A stretch of DNA of 64,000 nucleotides from JAADHX01 sp964569385 (GTDB lineage: Bacteria; Actinomycetota; Acidimicrobiia; Acidimicrobiales; Poriferisodalaceae), in the NCBI GenBank assembly GCA_964569385.1, contig CAZMUM010000028.1, forward strand, positions 1-64,000. The letters run 5' to 3'. Position 1 is the first letter of the stretch; each line of letters opens with the position of its first letter. Positions 24,215 to 32,693 of the stretch are shown piece by piece. Both the position numbers and the translations under genes were made by a program. The notes below the pieces were generated by a model. It made no database searches, was not told the DNA's origin, and saw only the letters and a program-made list of their open reading frames with translations.

Positions 24215-26278
24215 ATGACCGACTCGTTTCCTCGCCAGTATGCCCGGACCCGCCGGTTCAGTCTCGGTGTCCCCCGGAGTTTCAAGTTCATCGACCAGGG
24301 GCGCACCCTTCTGTTCCTGCGTTCTAAGGGCGGCGCCGACCCCGTCACCTGTTTATGGTCGCTCGACTGCGCGACAGGTTCAACCACCATCGTGGCCGAC
24401 CCCGCAGACCTTGCCGTCGACGATGCCAACTTGCCTGCGGCCGAACGACAGCGTCGAGAGCGAGCTCGTGAGCAGGCCGACGGCATCGTGGCTTTCGCTG
24501 TAGGCGGGCCCGACGAACAGCTGGTGAGCTTCACGCTCGGCGGAGTTCCTCATATCGTCGACCTCGCCACCTCTGCGGTCAGACCGCTCGACATTGTGGG
24601 CAGTGCATTCGATGCTCGAGTTTCCCCAGCCGGCGATGTCGTTGCTTACGTCGACGGCGACGCACTGCACCTTGTGGGGTCAGCCACGTCCGACCGGCTG
24701 CTGGTCGGAGAGGACACAGAACACGTTTCGTGGGGAAGCGCCGAGTTCGTGGCCGGCGAAGAGATGAACCGAACACGGGGGTATTGGTGGGCGCCAGACG
24801 CTACGGCAATTGCGGTGGCCAGGGTCGACGTTTCTGAGGTTGCTGAGTGGCAACTAGCCGACCCGACCCACCCTCAGCGGCCGGTGGTCTCGATGCGCTA
24901 CCCAGCTGCAGGGGAGACGAACGCATCGGTTTCTCTGTGGATCGTGCCGCTGGCCGGCAACAGGGTCGAAGCGCAGATCGACTGGTCGCACTGGGAATAT
25001 CTGGGCGACGTAGCGTGGGACGCGGACGGTCTGCGAGTGGTGGTTCTAACTCGAGACCAACGTCACCTAGGCATCCTCGACATCGACCCGAATACCGGCG
25101 AAACCAGCGTCATTCGTGAGATTGTCGACGATCTTTGGGTCGAACTGGTCCCAGGCGTGCCGGCGCTGCACGAAGGTCAGCTAGTCACGGTCGAAGAACG
25201 CGATGGCACCAGACAGATGTGCCTCGGAGGCGAACCTGTGAGCGGACCCAAACTGTGGGTGCGGGCTGTGGCCGGGTCGTACATGGGTGGCGTGGTGTTC
25301 ACGGCCTCGGTCGAACCGACTGAGGTTCATGTCTATCGCTGGACCCCGGCCGGAGTCGAACAGCTCACCTCGGAGCCCGGTGTTCATGCGGCTGTAGTAG
25401 GTGATCCGGCCATGCTGATTTCGACATCGAACGCAGCTTCGACCCGCCGCCACTTTCGTGTAAGAAGTGGCGCTTTCACGTTCGAACTCGACGACCTAAG
25501 CGAGGTTTCTCTGGTGGAGCCACAGATTCAGTTCTTGAAGGCGGGCGAGACCGAAATAGCGACCGCTGTGCTGTTTCCGACCGAAGATCCCGGTGGCGAA
25601 CTGCCGGTCCTGCTCGACCCCTACGGCGGTCCGCACGTTCAGCGGGTTACCCGCAGTTCTCAAGGTTTTGCCACTTCACAGTGGTTCGCCGATCAGGGCT
25701 TCATCGTCATCGTGGCCGACAACCGCGGCACTCCAGGAAGGCCAGGCGATTGGGAACGTAGCGTCTATGGAGACCTGGCCGGGCCGGTGCTTGAAGATCA
25801 AATCACCGCTCTTAACGCTGTCGCGGCTGCCTACGAGGGACGACTCGACTTGTCTCGCGTCGGGGTCAGGGGATGGTCATTTGGCGGCTTCTTGGCCGCG
25901 CTTGCCGTTCTGCGACACCCCGATGTCTTTCACGCCGCGGTAGCTGGTGCTCCCGTTACCGACTGGCGCCTCTACGACACCTTCTACACCGAGCGCTATC
26001 TGGGTAACCCCAAGACTGAACCTGAAAACTATGAGCGGTCTTCGCCTATCGGAGATGCGAGGCTGCTAAGTAGGCCCCTGATGATCATCCACGGGCTGGC
26101 CGATGACAACGTAGTCTCCGCGCACACTCTTCGGCTTAGTCAGGCGCTGCTCGAAGCAGGTAAGCCACACGCAGTGTTGCCTCTATCTGGCGTGTCGCAC
26201 ATGACGTCACAAGAGGTTGTGGCCGAAAACCTGCTCCTGCTGCAAGTCGAGTTTCTGAAGACCAGTCTGGGTGTTTGA
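24215..26278 (+). CDS. S9 family (DPP4-like) prolyl oligopeptidase
   Basis: The 687-residue protein has an N-terminal beta-propeller of about 430 residues (WSLDCATGSTTIV; GYWWAPDATAIAVARVDVSE) and a C-terminal alpha/beta hydrolase domain. The catalytic Ser is in GVRGWSFGGF near 555, the Asp in HGLADDNVV near 630 and the His in LSGVSHMT near 660. DPYGGPHVQRV and VADNRGTPGR are typical of the S9B group (dipeptidyl peptidase IV type), which removes X-Pro dipeptides. No signal peptide is seen, so a cytoplasmic peptidase is likely. It is convergent with the next gene, with one base between stops. Confidence 0.92.
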   Translation: MTDSFPRQYARTRRFSLGVPRSFKFIDQGRTLLFLRSKGGADPVTCLWSLDCATGSTTIVADPADLAVDDANLPAAERQRRERAREQADGIVAFAVGGPDEQLVSFTLGGVPHIVDLATSAVRPLDIVGSAFDARVSPAGDVVAYVDGDALHLVGSATSDRLLVGEDTEHVSWGSAEFVAGEEMNRTRGYWWAPDATAIAVARVDVSEVAEWQLADPTHPQRPVVSMRYPAAGETNASVSLWIVPLAGNRVEAQIDWSHWEYLGDVAWDADGLRVVVLTRDQRHLGILDIDPNTGETSVIREIVDDLWVELVPGVPALHEGQLVTVEERDGTRQMCLGGEPVSGPKLWVRAVAGSYMGGVVFTASVEPTEVHVYRWTPAGVEQLTSEPGVHAAVVGDPAMLISTSNAASTRRHFRVRSGAFTFELDDLSEVSLVEPQIQFLKAGETEIATAVLFPTEDPGGELPVLLDPYGGPHVQRVTRSSQGFATSQWFADQGFIVIVADNRGTPGRPGDWERSVYGDLAGPVLEDQITALNAVAAAYEGRLDLSRVGVRGWSFGGFLAALAVLRHPDVFHAAVAGAPVTDWRLYDTFYTERYLGNPKTEPENYERSSPIGDARLLSRPLMIIHGLADDNVVSAHTLRLSQALLEAGKPHAVLPLSGVSHMTSQEVVAENLLLLQVEFLKTSLGV

Positions 26279-26279
26279 T

Positions 26280-26894
26280 TTAGACAATCGTTACGTCGAC
26301 GATCGACTCTGCGGCCACATGAACGGATCTGGCGTCGACCCCGGTGGCATGCAACGTGACGACGTCGTGGCCCACCGCGACCAGTCGACCACTCGCCTTT
26401 TGTCCGCCTGCCCAAGTGATGGTCATTTCGGGGCGTTCGTCCAGGCGGTCGGCCAACAACTCGAGCATCGTGACGTCGGCGCTGTGTTCGCCGTCGGCTC
26501 CTGACGTGAGTGGTCTGGGGCCGGCCGACCGAATTGCCCCGATCGCCGCCAAAGCCACAACCGTGGTTCGGCCACTGGTGGTCAAAACGACAACGTCGAT
26601 GCCCACCAGGGCCACAACCCCGCCGTGGCGGTGGCCCGATGTGGTTTCGAGCACCACAGCCGTCGTCGAGTCAGCTAGGTCTACAAGCAAACCCAGCAGC
26701 GTTGATTGGTCGTGAAGTTGTTGCTCGAGCCAACGCTGCCTGCGCCGTTCGTCGACAGCACCGCGTCTTTGGAGCTCCCGCAACCAGTCGGCATGGCCTG
26801 ATGAGTTTTGGCCTCGGGCTGACCCGCCGTCTTGTCCGTTCACCAGCCCAAAGGTACCGCCCACTTGGTTCACAGCGCCCGTCCGCCAATTCAA
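26280..26894 (-). CDS. Uncharacterised protein with beta-rich core, divergent from phoH
   Basis: A 204-residue protein I do not recognise. The core (about 70-204) alternates short hydrophobic strands such as TTAVVLETTSGHRHGGVVALVG, VVVLTTSG and TTVVALAAIGAI, then repeats a similar run (MTITWAGGQKASGRLVAVG, VVTLHATG). This suggests two small Sm/SH3-like beta barrels, an inference from pattern only. A helical region (WLRELQRRGAVDERRRQRWLEQ) precedes it. The start is uncertain: in-frame GTG codons near 26840-26880 would shorten it and widen the gap to the divergent phoH gene. Confidence 0.6.
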   Translation of the reverse strand: MNWRTGAVNQVGGTFGLVNGQDGGSARGQNSSGHADWLRELQRRGAVDERRRQRWLEQQLHDQSTLLGLLVDLADSTTAVVLETTSGHRHGGVVALVGIDVVVLTTSGRTTVVALAAIGAIRSAGPRPLTSGADGEHSADVTMLELLADRLDERPEMTITWAGGQKASGRLVAVGHDVVTLHATGVDARSVHVAAESIVDVTIV

Positions 26895-26973
26895 TGGGCT
26901 GTTTACGCTGCCCGGAGATACCCTGGGTGTTGCGCGGTCGTACCGACTTCAACAGGCGGCCCGATGGAGTTAA

Positions 26974-27939
26974 GTGCCAACCGAAACCCCTGCGCCTGCA
27001 CAGGTCAAGATTCGCGTCCCCGGTAACCACCTCATGACGCCGCTGCTTGGCCAGCACGACGAGTTCTTGCAACTGGTTCGCGATCAGTTCGGTGAAGCCG
27101 AGATTCACGTCCGCGGTAACGAGATTTCAGTCGTCGGCAACGGCATCGAGCCCGCTGGCCGTGTCTTCGAAGAGCTGGTCGTGTTACTCGAACAAGGCCA
27201 CCGCGTCGATGCCGACCTGGTCACCAAAACAATCGACATGGTCCGCGCCGATGAACGCCCTTCGGAGGTGTTCGGCACCACAATCCTGCGCGCTCCGAGT
27301 GGCCGAACTGTTCGGCCCAAGAGCGCTGGGCAAATGGACTACGCCCAAGCCATTCGAGACAACACCATTACCTTTGGCATCGGTCCCGCCGGTACGGGCA
27401 AGACGTGGTTGGCGGTAGCTCTAGCTGTTGAGGCCTTGCTGGCGAAGCAGGTAAAGAGGATTGTGCTCACGCGTCCGGCAGTCGAAGCCGGCGAGCGCCT
27501 CGGTTTCTTGCCTGGCGACCTAATGGCTAAGGTCGATCCATACCTCAGGCCGCTCTACGACGCTCTTCACGACATGTTCGACGCCGAGACAGCCGAGAAA
27601 CTATTCGATCGCTCAACTATCGAAGTGGCCCCGCTGGCTTTCATGCGCGGTCGCACCCTCAACGACAGCTTTATCATTCTCGATGAGGCGCAGAACACAA
27701 CTCGCGAGCAGATGAAGATGTTCCTCACTCGCATTGGCTTCGGTTCGAAAGCTGTCGTCACCGGCGACCTCACTCAGACCGATGTTCCGGGTGGGCGCAG
27801 TGGCCTTCACGGGCTCGACAAGGTCCTTAGCGGCGTCGAAGGTATTGCCTTCGCTCGTCTTGATCGGCGCGACATCGTGCGTCACCGGATTGTCCAGGAC
27901 ATCGTCGATGCCTACGAGCGCCGCGACGCGCAGCAGTGA
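26974..27939 (+). CDS. phoH: PhoH-like ATPase/helicase
   Basis: The 321-residue protein has the KH-like N-terminal part and a P-loop domain with GIGPAGTGKTWLA at 136-148 and the Walker B FIILDEAQNTTREQMKMFLT near 232. Also conserved are VLTRPAVEAGERLGFLPGDL and GSKAVVTGDLTQTDVP. PhoH-like proteins are RNA-related NTPases often encoded next to the rRNA endonuclease YbeY, as here. GTG at 26974 is chosen because GGAG lies 6 bases before it. The stop codon lies in a short tandem duplication at the ybeY junction. It leads the conserved block phoH-ybeY-corC-era. Confidence 0.94.
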   Translation: MPTETPAPAQVKIRVPGNHLMTPLLGQHDEFLQLVRDQFGEAEIHVRGNEISVVGNGIEPAGRVFEELVVLLEQGHRVDADLVTKTIDMVRADERPSEVFGTTILRAPSGRTVRPKSAGQMDYAQAIRDNTITFGIGPAGTGKTWLAVALAVEALLAKQVKRIVLTRPAVEAGERLGFLPGDLMAKVDPYLRPLYDALHDMFDAETAEKLFDRSTIEVAPLAFMRGRTLNDSFIILDEAQNTTREQMKMFLTRIGFGSKAVVTGDLTQTDVPGGRSGLHGLDKVLSGVEGIAFARLDRRDIVRHRIVQDIVDAYERRDAQQ

Positions 27940-27960
27940 TCGGCTCAGCAGTGATCGACT
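27931..27960 (+). repeat. 15 bp tandem duplication at the phoH/ybeY junction
   Basis: CAGCAGTGATCGGCT (27931-27945) is followed at once by CAGCAGTGATCGACT (27946-27960), 14 of 15 bases identical. The phoH stop codon TGA at 27937-27939 lies in the first copy. Confidence 0.7.
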
Positions 27961-27967
27961 CATCCAG

Positions 27968-28564
27968 GTGAACCCACTACCGCCCCAGGTTCGACGAGGG
28001 CCCAAACGAACCGGAGCAGCGGGGACACTCGAGGTTTTTGTGGCAGACGAACAGGGCGAGCACGACATCGGCACCGACCACTGCGCCGAGCTTGTTAGGT
28101 TGGTTCTTACCGAAGAGGGCGTTCGCGGCGACACCGAGTTCGCTCTGCTATTTGTTGACGAGCCAACAATGTCAGACCTCAACCGCACCCACATGGCAGC
28201 CGACGGGCCCACCGATGTCTTGGCGTTCCCAATCGATGATCACATCGGCGCGACCGGACGGGCCCCCGACCACGGGTTGCGCCGGCCACCGCTTCGTGAA
28301 CCGCTCAACGACCCGGGGCCGCGGCTCTTGGGCGATGTGGTGATCTGCCCGGCGGTAGCTTGCCGGCACGCTGGTGAGAATTCGGGTTCATACCCTGGCC
28401 ACAGTGGGAGTCTTGGCGACGAGATCGACCTCTTGGTGGTTCACGGTGTTCTGCATGTTCTGGGGCACGACCACGCCGAACCCGAAGAGACTGCCGTCAT
28501 GCAGGCTGCCGAACGAAGACATTTGGCCGCCTTTGCGGCGCGAACCTCCACGGAGATCCGGTGA
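27968..28564 (+). CDS. ybeY: Endoribonuclease YbeY
   Basis: Metal-dependent endoribonuclease that acts in 16S rRNA 3' maturation and ribosome quality control. The 198-residue product has the zinc motif HGVLHVLGHDH at about 159-169, preceded by GDEIDLLVV, and the upstream landmarks TMSDLNRTHM, PTDVLAFP and LGDVVICP. The GTG at 27968 gives a short basic N-terminal extension before EVFVADEQ; a GTG at 28039 is an alternative start with AGG upstream. The gene follows phoH closely and its last four bases overlap the GTG of the CorC-like gene, so the block is translationally coupled. Confidence 0.92.
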   Translation: MNPLPPQVRRGPKRTGAAGTLEVFVADEQGEHDIGTDHCAELVRLVLTEEGVRGDTEFALLFVDEPTMSDLNRTHMAADGPTDVLAFPIDDHIGATGRAPDHGLRRPPLREPLNDPGPRLLGDVVICPAVACRHAGENSGSYPGHSGSLGDEIDLLVVHGVLHVLGHDHAEPEETAVMQAAERRHLAAFAARTSTEIR

Positions 28565-29865
28565 GCCTGGTGGTTGCCGCGGTTGGCATTGGCGTCCTGG
28601 TGGTGCTGGCATCGTTCCTACGTCTGATTGAGGTCACGTACACACGCCTCAGCCGCGCTAGGGCGTCTGGGCTCGACGAGGCGACCGGAAATGGCGACCG
28701 CTTGGTGTCGCTGCTGGCCCATCGGTCCAAGGTCGTTGGTCCCGCCGCGCTCTTGAGGGTCCTGGCTCAGGCTGGTGTAACCGCGATCGCAACCGTCATT
28801 GCCATCGACCGCGTCGACGTCGGTGGAGCCGTGCTGGCCGTCGGCATTGGCGCGCCGGTGCTGTTTGTGCTCACCGAAGCTGTGCCTCACCGCCGCGCTG
28901 TCGAGGACAACGATCGGTTCGCCAAAGCTCTGGCGCCAGTCGCCCGGATGTTATCGACGCTTGCCATATTCGTCTGGCCGCTCAAACCGCTTCTGGCCGT
29001 CGCGGCCAAACTCGGACCGAATACGGCCCCCGAACACGACCCCGAAGTCGGCGAAGACGAACTGTTAGCGCTAACCGAAGCAGCTGCTGCGAGCGACATA
29101 ATCGACGACGACGAAGCCGAGATCATCGAGTCCTTAATCGAGCTCGGCGACACCATTGCCCGAGAGGTGATGGTCCCACGACTCGACATGGTCACAGTTG
29201 GTGCCGATGCGTTGGTTCGCGACGCGGTGAGGCTCGTTCTCGACCACGGGTACACCCGAATTCCGGTCAGCGACCAATCGATTGACGATCTAGTCGGCGT
29301 CGTGTTAGCCAAGGATCTGATGCGGGTTCAGCTTGCCGGCCGGATCGACGCATCGCTGGTCGACGTGGGCGTTATCCGTCCGATCAAGTTTGTTCCCGAG
29401 AGCAAACGTGCCGCCGAGCTCATGCGCGAAATGCAGTCAGCTCGCATGCATATGGTGGTTGTTGTCGACGAATACGGCGGGGTGGCCGGCCTCGTCACAC
29501 TCGAAGACGTCATCGAAGAGTTGGTTGGCGAGATCGTCGACGAGTACGACGACGAGGCGCCACTCGTTGAGGATCTTGGTGCCGACGGGTACAGGCTGTC
29601 CGGACGGTTACCGATCGACGATCTCATCGAACTGATCGGCGCAGATCTTCCTGAAGGCGACTGGGACACTGTCGGTGGTTTGGTGCTCGAGTTGATGGGC
29701 CGGGTTCCCTTCGTTGGCGATTCGGTTCGGTCTAACGGTCATGTGTTCATTGCCGAACACGTTACGCAACGACGGGTCGCTTCGATCATCGTCAGGCCCG
29801 CTCTCGACCGGCAAGTCGACGACGCATCGCTACCCGTTTCGACCGCCTCCGAGGCGGTCAAGTGA
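28561..29865 (+). CDS. HlyC/CorC-family transporter-associated CBS protein
   Basis: A 434-residue membrane protein. An N-terminal DUF21 region with three or four helices spans about 1-150. A linker with EDELLALTEAAAASDII follows, then a CBS domain pair at about 190-315 (EVMVPRLDMVTV, GYTRIPV, VVDEYGGVAGLVTLEDVIEE) and a CorC_HlyC domain at about 330-415 (LPIDDLIELIG, TVGGLVLE). Relatives take part in magnesium or other cation efflux. The former name haemolysin is misleading. The GTG start overlaps the ybeY stop and the gene's own stop overlaps the GTG of era, so three genes are coupled in series. Confidence 0.92.
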   Translation: MSLVVAAVGIGVLVVLASFLRLIEVTYTRLSRARASGLDEATGNGDRLVSLLAHRSKVVGPAALLRVLAQAGVTAIATVIAIDRVDVGGAVLAVGIGAPVLFVLTEAVPHRRAVEDNDRFAKALAPVARMLSTLAIFVWPLKPLLAVAAKLGPNTAPEHDPEVGEDELLALTEAAAASDIIDDDEAEIIESLIELGDTIAREVMVPRLDMVTVGADALVRDAVRLVLDHGYTRIPVSDQSIDDLVGVVLAKDLMRVQLAGRIDASLVDVGVIRPIKFVPESKRAAELMREMQSARMHMVVVVDEYGGVAGLVTLEDVIEELVGEIVDEYDDEAPLVEDLGADGYRLSGRLPIDDLIELIGADLPEGDWDTVGGLVLELMGRVPFVGDSVRSNGHVFIAEHVTQRRVASIIVRPALDRQVDDASLPVSTASEAVK

Positions 29866-30722
29866 GGTCGGGTTTTGTCGCTTTCGTCGGGCGCCCAAAC
29901 GCAGGTAAGTCGACGCTTCTCAATAACATTCTTGGCGAGAAGGTCAGCATCACATCGAACAAACCTCAGACCACACGAAACCGTGTTATGGGCATACTTC
30001 ATCGGCCTGACAAGCAGATCGTCTTTGTCGACACGCCCGGTATTCACAAACCCGTCAGTGCTCTTGGCGAGCGGCTCAACGAAACCGCCGGTTCGGCACT
30101 GACCGATGTCGACGTCGCTGTGCTTGTTGTCGACGCAACGGCCCCATTTGGCAAGGGCGACCGCTTTGTTGCCGACAAGCTGGCCGACGGCTTCGTCGTG
30201 GTTCTAACTAAAGCCGATCGGGTAGATCGCAAGCAGATGATGGCTCAACTCCAAGCCACCTCCGAGCTACCAGCGGTCGAGTGGTTCCCGGTCTCGGGAC
30301 GCACCGGCAAGGGAGTCGACGCATTTGTCGAGTACCTGCTTGGCCAGATGCCTGACGGTCCGCCTTATTTCCCCCAAGACATGATCACCGACGTACCCGA
30401 GCCATTTCAGGTGGCCGAGTTAGTTCGTGAGCAACTTCTCCGCCGCTTTAGCGCCGAGTTGCCATACTCGATTGCCACCCGCATCACCGAGTGGGAATGG
30501 CCTCACATCACCTGCGAAATCCTGGTCGAACGCGATAGCCAAAAAGGCATGGTCATCGGCAAGGGCGGTCAGGTGCTCAAGGAGGTGGGCACGAAGGTGC
30601 GCGAGTCGCTTCCGGAGGGCACCTTCATCGAGTTGAAGGTTCGTGTCGAGAAGAACTGGCAACAACGACACGACGTTCTCGACCGAGTGCTCGACCCCAC
30701 ATTTGGCCTCGACGAACTCTAA
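29862..30722 (+). CDS. era: GTPase Era
   Basis: Essential GTPase that binds the 3' end of 16S rRNA during assembly of the small ribosomal subunit. The 286-residue protein has G1 GRPNAGKS at 10-17, G2 in NKPQTTRNRV, G3 DTPGIH near 58-63 and G4 as TKAD near 120. The C-terminal KH domain contains VIGKGGQVLKEVG near 230-242. Length is slightly short but complete. It starts with GTG overlapping the CorC stop. The role is well supported by sequence and by its usual position after ybeY and corC. Confidence 0.96.
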   Translation: MRSGFVAFVGRPNAGKSTLLNNILGEKVSITSNKPQTTRNRVMGILHRPDKQIVFVDTPGIHKPVSALGERLNETAGSALTDVDVAVLVVDATAPFGKGDRFVADKLADGFVVVLTKADRVDRKQMMAQLQATSELPAVEWFPVSGRTGKGVDAFVEYLLGQMPDGPPYFPQDMITDVPEPFQVAELVREQLLRRFSAELPYSIATRITEWEWPHITCEILVERDSQKGMVIGKGGQVLKEVGTKVRESLPEGTFIELKVRVEKNWQQRHDVLDRVLDPTFGLDEL

Positions 30723-30767
30723 GAGGCGACCTTAGCACCGACAGCTACCACCGATTAGGGTTAGGTC

Positions 30768-31295
30768 ATGCCCGACTGGATAAAACGCATCAACAAGGAA
30801 CAACCGCAAGCAATTGAAGCCGACGAGACGTTGATAGCGGCCTCGTACTTTCAAGGTCGAGGATCTGCTGCTGGGCAAATCGCCTTTGGCATGGTGCGAG
30901 GCATCGGTACCAACGTGGCTGGTATTGGTTCGTTGGTGTCTGGGTTGACGGGTTCGGCTGCGGGTGCGACCGCGGGCAAACGACCCAAGAGCGGATACAA
31001 CACCTTTGAGGGTTCAATAGCCGATCAGATTCCGAATAGCAAAGGTGTGATGGCCGTCACCGACAAGAGACTCGTTTTCTTTGGATACAAACAGGGCGCC
31101 CTTAAGACGCTCGTCGAAGCTCCAGAAGCATCTATCAATCGCGACGAGCTTGTGGGCTGGTCATACAAGTCAGGAAAGGTCAGCTCGGTGCTGAACTTCG
31201 CCTTCTCTGACGAATCCGATGTGGGCATCGAGATTCCGCGAGCCAACAAGCCAGATGCGTTTGCAGCCGAGCTCGAGATTCCCGAAATGGACTAG
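30768..31295 (+). CDS. Uncharacterised protein with Gly/Ala-rich hydrophobic segment
   Basis: A 175-residue protein of unknown function. Residues 30-70 form a Gly/Ala/Ser-rich, weakly hydrophobic stretch (GMVRGIGTNVAGIGSLVSGL) that may associate with a membrane. The C-terminal half reads VMAVTDKRLVFFGYKQGA and continues with strands ending in EIPRANKPDAFAAEL, similar to the bacterial PH-like pattern in which a TDKRLVF strand starts the fold. That assignment is by pattern only. It follows era by 45 bases and may be cotranscribed. Its stop overlaps by four bases the stop of the convergent methyltransferase gene. Confidence 0.6.
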   Translation: MPDWIKRINKEQPQAIEADETLIAASYFQGRGSAAGQIAFGMVRGIGTNVAGIGSLVSGLTGSAAGATAGKRPKSGYNTFEGSIADQIPNSKGVMAVTDKRLVFFGYKQGALKTLVEAPEASINRDELVGWSYKSGKVSSVLNFAFSDESDVGIEIPRANKPDAFAAELEIPEMD

Positions 31296-31900
31296 CCCGG
31301 TTTGTTCCAAGTGAGTGAGTAACGGCGGTGAAGGTGACGTCGAAAAGTCGAGCCAGCTAGAATATCGGCGCTTAGATTCTTCATTTCACGGTCCGTCAGT
31401 GGTGGCGGCCAGACCATCGGGGCACCATGATCCCAGACCGTCCTACGGTGGCGCATCTGATAGACGAATGTTGCGGTATTCGCCAGGGCTTCGCGTGCGA
31501 GATCTCGTGGGTACCTGCTGGCCGGTATTCCAATGATTCCGAGCCGGCCCCCGGGTTTGAGCAGCCACGCAAATCGTTGCAGGCCTGCCGAGGCGTCGAA
31601 GTGGTGAATGGCTGCCACCGACACGATCAGATCGAACGACTCCTGTTCGAAGGGGTGAGTGAGAACATCGCCTTGTTCGTAGGTCACCTTGGCCGCATCC
31701 GTAGATGCGCAGGCCTCATCGAGGCTGGGCCCGTGAAGGTCAAGTCCGACGACGTTTCTGCATAGAGGAGCGAGCTGGCGCGTCAGGAGGCCAGTGCCAC
31801 AACCTACGTCTAGGGCACGCTCGGCTGGGCCCAATGCAAGCAAAACAGGGTGGTAGTGCGTGTTGCGATTCCACGGACCTGTATCGCACCTGTTCTTCAC
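31292..31900 (-). CDS. Class I SAM-dependent methyltransferase
   Basis: The 202-residue product has motif I LDVGCGTGLL at 30-39, the acidic end of strand 2 (VVGLDLH), EQGDVL near 80 and SVAAIHHFD followed by LLKPGGRLGIIG, all typical of Methyltransf_11/25 enzymes. The substrate is unknown. The start is GTG at 31900. Upstream on the same strand, an ATG at 31948 opens MRNLSVKDFCWWR in another frame and then meets TGA. A one-base shift would join it to DRVKNRCDTGPWN, so the N-terminus may be broken by a frameshift or sequencing error. It interrupts the conserved era-recO block. Confidence 0.82.
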   Translation of the reverse strand: MKNRCDTGPWNRNTHYHPVLLALGPAERALDVGCGTGLLTRQLAPLCRNVVGLDLHGPSLDEACASTDAAKVTYEQGDVLTHPFEQESFDLIVSVAAIHHFDASAGLQRFAWLLKPGGRLGIIGIPASRYPRDLAREALANTATFVYQMRHRRTVWDHGAPMVWPPPLTDREMKNLSADILAGSTFRRHLHRRYSLTWNKPG

Positions 31901-32014
31901 GCGGTCACCGCCACCAGCAGAAGTCTTTGACGCTGAGATTCCTCATGTCCGCGACACTAGACAAGTCCCTCCGTATTTGCAGCGGATCATAGCCCTGGGG
32001 CTCGTACTCAAACG

Positions 32015-32290
32015 ATGGTGCAACTGACCGAGCATCTGGTTGACGAACTCGACCGTGAGGCCGCACGGCTTGGTGAGTCTCGTTCAGCCGTTATTCGTGC
32101 TGCGATCTCGGCCTATCTTGAAGGGCAATCTCAGGCTGCGGACCTGCGGCGCTACGTCGAGGGCTATCGCGCTCAACCTCCCGGCATTCCTGACGAATGG
32201 GGCGACCTCGAATCCGACGCCGACCTACAGGGCCGCGAAGCCGCCTTGCGCCTAGACGCCGAAGACCGAGCGGCTGGTCTCGAGTGGTAG
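32015..32290 (+). CDS. Ribbon-helix-helix antitoxin of a MazEF-type module
   Basis: A 91-residue protein. The N-terminal 45 residues (VQLTEHLVDELDREAARLGE followed by SRSAVIRAAISAYLEG) form a ribbon-helix-helix DNA-binding domain. The acidic C-terminal tail (DEWGDLESDADLQ and onward) is the usual toxin-binding part of such antitoxins. It should neutralise the toxin encoded next and repress the operon together with it. The two frames overlap by seven bases, so synthesis is coupled with the antitoxin first. No clear operator was identified upstream. Confidence 0.85.
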   Translation: MVQLTEHLVDELDREAARLGESRSAVIRAAISAYLEGQSQAADLRRYVEGYRAQPPGIPDEWGDLESDADLQGREAALRLDAEDRAAGLEW

Positions 32291-32595
32291 CCCGTGGAGA
32301 AATTTGGTGGCTTGAAGAGCCCAATGCTCGTCGTCGACCGTACCTAGTCATGACCCGCGACGAAGGCGTGTCCGTACTCAACCAGCTGCTAGCGGTCCCG
32401 GCTACCAGGACGATCCGTGACATTCCGACCGAGGTACTGCTTGGATCGGCTGATGGCATGCCAGTCGAGTGCGTGCTCAACCTCGACAATCTTCGGCTCG
32501 TGCGCAAGAGCCTGCTCACCAGCCGCGTGACTACAGTCAGCGAGTCGAAGATGCGTGAGGTGTGCGAGGCCCTGGGTTTCGCGACTGCCTGCTAA
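32284..32595 (+). CDS. MazF/PemK-type endoribonuclease toxin
   Basis: The 103-residue protein has the MazF opening ARGEIWWLEEPNARRRPYLV, followed by NQLLAVPATRTIRDIPTEV, VLNLDNLRLVRKSLL and a C-terminal MREVCEALGF helix. MazF toxins cut single-stranded RNA at short motifs and stop growth when the antitoxin is lost. The Arg of ARGE and the Thr of PATRT correspond to active-site positions in the family. GTG at 32284 starts the frame and overlaps the antitoxin stop at 32288-32290. A strong hairpin follows. The target sequence cannot be told from sequence. Confidence 0.88.
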   Translation: MVARGEIWWLEEPNARRRPYLVMTRDEGVSVLNQLLAVPATRTIRDIPTEVLLGSADGMPVECVLNLDNLRLVRKSLLTSRVTTVSESKMREVCEALGFATAC

Positions 32596-32614
32596 TCGCC
32601 AGAGTGCTCCTCCC

Positions 32615-32662
32615 AACCTGTGTCGAGGATCGGGGTCATCACCCCAATCCTCGACACAGGTT
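32615..32662. terminator. Long perfect hairpin between convergent genes
   Basis: AACCTGTGTCGAGGAT (32615-32630) pairs with ATCCTCGACACAGGTT (32647-32662). After one mismatch the stem continues with GGGGT/ACCCC around a four-base loop, giving 21 paired positions. There is no T-tract on either strand, so it would be a bidirectional terminator of the type without a U-run. It lies between mazF and the convergent PlsY-like gene. Confidence 0.7.
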
Positions 32663-32693
32663 GCGAGAATATTGAGCGATTTTGGCGGAATCG

